A stretch of 64,000 nt of DNA from positions 496,001 through 560,000 of the forward strand of contig NZ_WNXZ01000002.1 of the NCBI RefSeq assembly GCF_009733845.1, read 5' to 3'. The translations under genes were made by a program, and so were the position numbers. Shown here in pieces: positions 60,404-64,000 of this stretch. This DNA is from Pseudactinotalea terrae (GTDB lineage Bacteria; Actinomycetota; Actinomycetes; Actinomycetales; Beutenbergiaceae). Position 1 is the stretch's first letter, and every line of letters starts with the position of its first letter. The notes under the pieces are model-generated. The model did no database searches. It saw only the letters and a list, made by a program, of their open reading frames with translations, and was not told where the DNA came from.

Positions 60404-61075
60404 TCAGCGGAAGGTGAGCTCGAAGAGGATGTTGATGGCGTTGAGCAGCGACTGCCCCTTCGCCTTGGAGTAGTCGGTGTAGAGCACGTGCACGGGGTGC
60501 TCGCGCCACGGCAAACCCGTCCGGCCGAGCTGGAGCACGATCTCGCTCGCGTGCGCCATCCGGTTCTGGGTCAGGTGGACGCCTCGTGCCGCGTCGGTGC
60601 GGATGACCCGCAGACCGTTGTGGGCATCGGTCAGCCGCATCCCGGTGCTCTGGTTCGTCACCCAGACGGCGGTCTTGAGGACGAGCCTCTTGAGGAAGCC
60701 GGCCTGGGTGCGTTCGTCGAGAAAGCGGGAGCCGAACACGACACCGAGATCCTCGTTCCGGGCCAGGTCGACCATCGCGAGGGCGTCCGCGAGCTGGTGC
60801 TGACCATCGGCATCGAAGGTGACGAGATAGCGCATGTCAGGAAGCGTCAGGGCATGCTCGATCGCCGTCTGAAGCGCCGCTCCCTGACCGAGGTTGGTCG
60901 CGTGACGCAGTACGATCGAGCCGGCTCGGCGGGCGGCATCGGCCGAGGAGTCGGTGCTGCCGTCGTCGACACACACGACGTGACCGACGTGGTCGATAAG
61001 TCCGGCGATGACGTCACCGACGACACGTGCCTCGTTGTACACGGGCACGAGGATCGCGACATCCTCGTTCGGCAT
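60404..61075 (-). CDS. Family 2 glycosyltransferase (polyprenyl-phosphate sugar synthase-like)
   Basis: A 223-aa GT-A enzyme. The N-terminal VAILVPVYNEARVVGDVIAG and DDGSTDSSADAARRAG bind the nucleotide sugar, and TFDADGQHQLADALAMVDLA contains the DxD-like metal site. It lacks membrane helices and probably works with the DUF2304 partner to load a sugar on polyprenyl phosphate. DUF6541 would then use this sugar outside the membrane. The ATG at 61075 fits the family start; a further upstream ATG adds a Cys-containing lead of 13 residues. Confidence 0.92.
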   Translation of the reverse strand: MPNEDVAILVPVYNEARVVGDVIAGLIDHVGHVVCVDDGSTDSSADAARRAGSIVLRHATNLGQGAALQTAIEHALTLPDMRYLVTFDADGQHQLADALAMVDLARNEDLGVVFGSRFLDERTQAGFLKRLVLKTAVWVTNQSTGMRLTDAHNGLRVIRTDAARGVHLTQNRMAHASEIVLQLGRTGLPWREHPVHVLYTDYSKAKGQSLLNAINILFELTFR

Positions 61076-61207
61076 GGCGACATTGTGGCAGCGCGGAGCG
61101 CAGCACCGATCCATCCGACGGCGACGCCGCTCGAAAAGTTGCTGCTGTTACTCATGGGAGTGATGTGACATAGTTGCCCCGTCTCGCCCCCTTGTGAAGG
61201 TTGAACC

Positions 61208-64000
61208 ATGCGCCGTTCGCTTTCTGCTGCTTCCGCCGTCGCGCTGGTAGCTACCCTGCTGACCGCGATGCCGGCCGCAGCCGACGACCTGGGACGTGTC
61301 CCGCAACCCGTGCTGCGGGCGCCGGCCGACGTCGACGGCGCCGAGGCCGTGGTCGCGCCGGTCTCCGAGGATGCTCATCCGGTCGAGACCGAGGTCGAGC
61401 TCGTCTCGTTCGGGACCGAGCCTGCTGAGGGCACCCCTGAGGCGGACGCGGCCGAGGAGTCTCAGACCGCTGAGGCCGAGACCCCCGAGTCTGAGTCCAC
61501 GGAGCCGGAGCCGACGCCGACCGACGAGGCCGTCGAGTCCGAGACGCCGACCGACGAGGCAGTCGAGTCCGACGAGGCCGAGGGGGCCGGGACCGCCGAC
61601 GAGGCCCAGGGTCAGATCGCGACCGCCGCGACCGACGGAGTGATGACGTCGCTCGCGGTCACGGACGAGGCCTCGACCGAGATGCCGACCACGGACGAGC
61701 CGGCCGATGCGTCGTCGGACGAGACCCCGACGGCGGAGGCACCCTCGGACGAGGTGACCACCGAAGACCCCACCGACGAGCCGACGCAGGCACCGACCGA
61801 CGAGCCGACCGATCAGGACTCTGAGGACGTGGCCACCGAGGGCGACCACGACGGCCACGACCACGCCGAGGGTGAGCACGACCACGGCGAAGACGGTGAC
61901 GATCACGACGCCTCTGGGGAGGAGCTGTCGACGCAGCTGTACGCATCGGCGGAGACCACGGAGCTTGCGGTCCTCGGTGTCACCTGGGACCTGGGTAGCG
62001 CACCCGCTGACCTGGTGATCGAGATGCGCACGCAGGCCGAGGATGTGTGGGGCGAGTGGGAGCCGCTTCATGTCGAGGCCACCGAGACCCGTGACGACGA
62101 GGCCGAGCTCGCCGACGCGCGTGACGGCACGCTGCCGACGGCGCTGATCGGTGCCGACGCTGTCGAGGTGAGGCTCGCGAGCGACACGACGTTGCCCGCC
62201 TCTCCGAGCCTGGCGCTGGTGGACCCGGGAGAGTCCACCGCTGATGCCGCGCCGGTGACCACCGCTGCCATGACGACCACCTCGACGAACCGCCCGACGA
62301 TCTACTCACGTGCCCAGTGGGGCGCCGACGAGTCCAAGATGACCTGGAACCCGTCACAGGGCCGGGTGCAGGGCATCGACATCCACCACACGGTGAACGC
62401 GAACGACTACACAGCGGCACAGGTGCCTGCTCTGATGCGGTCGATCTACGCCTACCACGCCGAGGACTGGGGGCGCGGCTGGGGCGACATCGGCTACAAC
62501 TTCGTGGTCGACCGGTTCGGTCGGATCTGGGAGGGGCGCTACGGGGGTGTCGACCAGGCTCCGGTCGGCGCGCACGCCACCGGGCTGAACTCGAACTTCT
62601 CAGGGATCTCGCTGCTGGGCAACTTCGACACGGTTGCGGTGCCGGCGGCCGCGTTCACCTCGGTGGCCCGGCTGGCCGCGTGGAAGCTCGCGATGCACGG
62701 CAACACCACGGCCTCCGGCACTGTGACCGTCGACGCCGGCACGTTCAGTCGGGTCAACGGTCACCGGGACTCGAAGCAGACCACCTGCCCGGGGCGGTAC
62801 ATGTACAACCGCCTGGGCGAGATGCGCACCAGGATCAGCTCGTATATCGGGTCGTTCGCCGATCGTCAGCTCGATCGTGATCTGGACGGTGACGGATGGC
62901 CGGACCTTGTCGTCACGCAGGGGACGACCGTGTCTCTGGCCTCAAGTGTCGATCGGGGCCGTTGGACGAAGCAGACCGAAGGCAGCGGTTGGTCGAGCTG
63001 GCGGACGGTCAGCGCCGGTGACTTCGACGGGAATGGGACGTCCGACCTGATGCTTGTCGGAAGCGATGGTCGGCTGTGGCTGTATCCAGGTGACTCGAAC
63101 GGCTCGTTGACCGGTGCGAGGCGGCAGGTCGGCGTCGGTTGGAACATCTTCGACTTCGTCCTCGGCACCAATGACTGGAACGGGGACGGCAATCCCGATC
63201 TTCTGGCCCGCCGCGCGGACGGTTCGCTGTGGCTGTACCGCGGAAACGGCCGCGGTGGCTTTCAGAGCGGCTCGGTGAAGGTCGGCGTCGGCTGGCACCT
63301 GATGGCGGATCTGAGTGTGTCGGATGACTTCGTCGGTGATCGCCCGGCGTTACTCGCCACCGACCGCGCCGGTAACCTCTACGCCTATCCGTCCGACGGT
63401 GCAGGGGGGTTCTCCAGCAGGATTCTCGTGAGTCGCACGTGGTCGTCGATGCAACAGACAGTCGGTGTACCCGACGCCACGGGTGACGGCAAGGGTGATC
63501 TCGCGGCTGTCGACAGCGGGGGACGTCTCTGGCTGTACCCAGGGACCGGTGCGGGTCGGCTCAACACGCTCGAGCGTGTGCCATTCGGGCCTGGATGGGG
63601 CGCGATGCGCGTGCTTCCGTTCGGGACCGTGGGGGGCGAGGATCTCGCAGTCGTCGCCGTCAATGTCTCGGCGGCGCTCCTCCGATACGGCTATACCAAT
63701 ACACGTACGGCCTACACCGACCTCGCGAGCACGGGTGTGCGCGTGAGTACAGGCGCGCGTGTCGTCGCCCCCGGCGACTGGAACGGCGATGGGCGTGCAG
63801 ACCTGATGGTCATCACCTCGGGCGGGGCGCTCATGCTCCACCCCGGCCTTGGCGGTGGGCGGTTTGCGGCGTCAGGCACCCAGATCGGGGTTGGCTGGTC
63901 GGGAATGGTGACGGTCGTCGGTGCCGGAAACTGGCGCGGCGACGGACGCCCGGGGCTCGTCGCCCACGAACGCGCCTCGGGACGACTACTCCTGTATCCG
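61208..64000 (+). CDS. Secreted N-acetylmuramoyl-L-alanine amidase with FG-GAP repeats, 3'-truncated
   Basis: The frame is open to the right edge (931 codons visible). The signal peptide is about residues 1-25 (RRSLSAASAVALVATLLTAM, AAADD). Residues 40-250 are acidic and low in complexity, with a His/Asp-rich patch near 211-236. The amidase_2/PGRP-like domain has Zn ligands His393 or His394 (IDIHHTVN), His519 (NGHRDSK) and Cys527 (TTCPGRYMYN), and it should cut the bond between muramic acid and L-Ala. From about residue 558, at least six calcium-binding FG-GAP/VCBS blades follow (DLDGDGWPDLV, DFDGNGTSDLM, DWNGDGNPDLL, DATGDGKGDLA, DWNGDGRADLM, NWRGDGRPGL). A GAAGG lies upstream of the ATG. 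Confidence 0.92.
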   Translation, partial: MRRSLSAASAVALVATLLTAMPAAADDLGRVPQPVLRAPADVDGAEAVVAPVSEDAHPVETEVELVSFGTEPAEGTPEADAAEESQTAEAETPESESTEPEPTPTDEAVESETPTDEAVESDEAEGAGTADEAQGQIATAATDGVMTSLAVTDEASTEMPTTDEPADASSDETPTAEAPSDEVTTEDPTDEPTQAPTDEPTDQDSEDVATEGDHDGHDHAEGEHDHGEDGDDHDASGEELSTQLYASAETTELAVLGVTWDLGSAPADLVIEMRTQAEDVWGEWEPLHVEATETRDDEAELADARDGTLPTALIGADAVEVRLASDTTLPASPSLALVDPGESTADAAPVTTAAMTTTSTNRPTIYSRAQWGADESKMTWNPSQGRVQGIDIHHTVNANDYTAAQVPALMRSIYAYHAEDWGRGWGDIGYNFVVDRFGRIWEGRYGGVDQAPVGAHATGLNSNFSGISLLGNFDTVAVPAAAFTSVARLAAWKLAMHGNTTASGTVTVDAGTFSRVNGHRDSKQTTCPGRYMYNRLGEMRTRISSYIGSFADRQLDRDLDGDGWPDLVVTQGTTVSLASSVDRGRWTKQTEGSGWSSWRTVSAGDFDGNGTSDLMLVGSDGRLWLYPGDSNGSLTGARRQVGVGWNIFDFVLGTNDWNGDGNPDLLARRADGSLWLYRGNGRGGFQSGSVKVGVGWHLMADLSVSDDFVGDRPALLATDRAGNLYAYPSDGAGGFSSRILVSRTWSSMQQTVGVPDATGDGKGDLAAVDSGGRLWLYPGTGAGRLNTLERVPFGPGWGAMRVLPFGTVGGEDLAVVAVNVSAALLRYGYTNTRTAYTDLASTGVRVSTGARVVAPGDWNGDGRADLMVITSGGALMLHPGLGGGRFAASGTQIGVGWSGMVTVVGAGNWRGDGRPGLVAHERASGRLLLYP

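Overview
The window is high-GC DNA, densely packed, with many GTG starts, TANNNT-type -10 boxes and a run of actinobacterial gene neighbourhoods. These are dppBCD-typA-mshB-fdxA-dapC-(gltA)-dapD; birA divergent from accD5-accE with maf and accA3 nearby; and birA-adenylate cyclase-gtrA-purK-purE-LCP. Mycothiol deacetylase, an F420-type Ddn protein, an acyl-CoA carboxylase epsilon subunit and an Rv1264-like adenylate cyclase all point to Actinobacteria. The order suggests Micrococcales, possibly Cellulomonadaceae or Promicromonosporaceae; that rank is inference. No tRNA, rRNA, CRISPR array, phage or intact IS was seen.

0-12.6 kb: a peptide/nickel-type ABC importer (permease cut by the left edge, second permease, fused double ATPase), TypA GTPase, a mycothiol deacetylase fused to a membrane domain, a flavin reductase, a VanW-type envelope protein, a 7Fe ferredoxin and DapC. 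12.6-20.3 kb: a 52-bp tandem repeat, then a translationally coupled pair on the minus strand: an unusually long, divergent glutamate synthase (1850 aa) and a CysJ-like diflavin reductase, with no gltD. This is the best candidate for an undescribed electron-transfer arrangement. 20.6-28.0 kb: citrate synthase, a membrane-anchored lysozyme-like protein, DapD, a Nudix-NYN fusion, a beta-lactamase-family hydrolase and the biotin carboxylase/BCCP subunit.

28.2-37.0 kb: maf and a Ddn-family gene, then a segment carrying a DUF4342 gene, palindromic repeat arrays, a DUF559/AbiEi-like nuclease gene and a TetR/epimerase pair with three operators, then a DUF885 hydrolase and accE/accD5. 37.1-44.2 kb: birA, adenylate cyclase, a two-component system, a MITE-like hairpin with more repeats, gtrA, and purK-purE. 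44.2-51.7 kb: a vapBC module whose toxin has lost its first catalytic Asp, and a carbohydrate-uptake regulon (DeoR/LacI hybrid regulator, 2-hydroxyacid dehydrogenase, ABC importer, DUF624). 51.7-64.0 kb: an envelope locus with three LCP ligases, an epimerase, a membrane acyltransferase, a DUF6541/DUF2304/GT2 set, and a secreted amidase with FG-GAP repeats that runs off the right edge.

Two themes cross the window. One is repeated use of a -10 box 6-8 nt before the start codon, predicting leaderless mRNAs for about ten genes. The other is two families of intergenic palindromic repeats spread over five loci.
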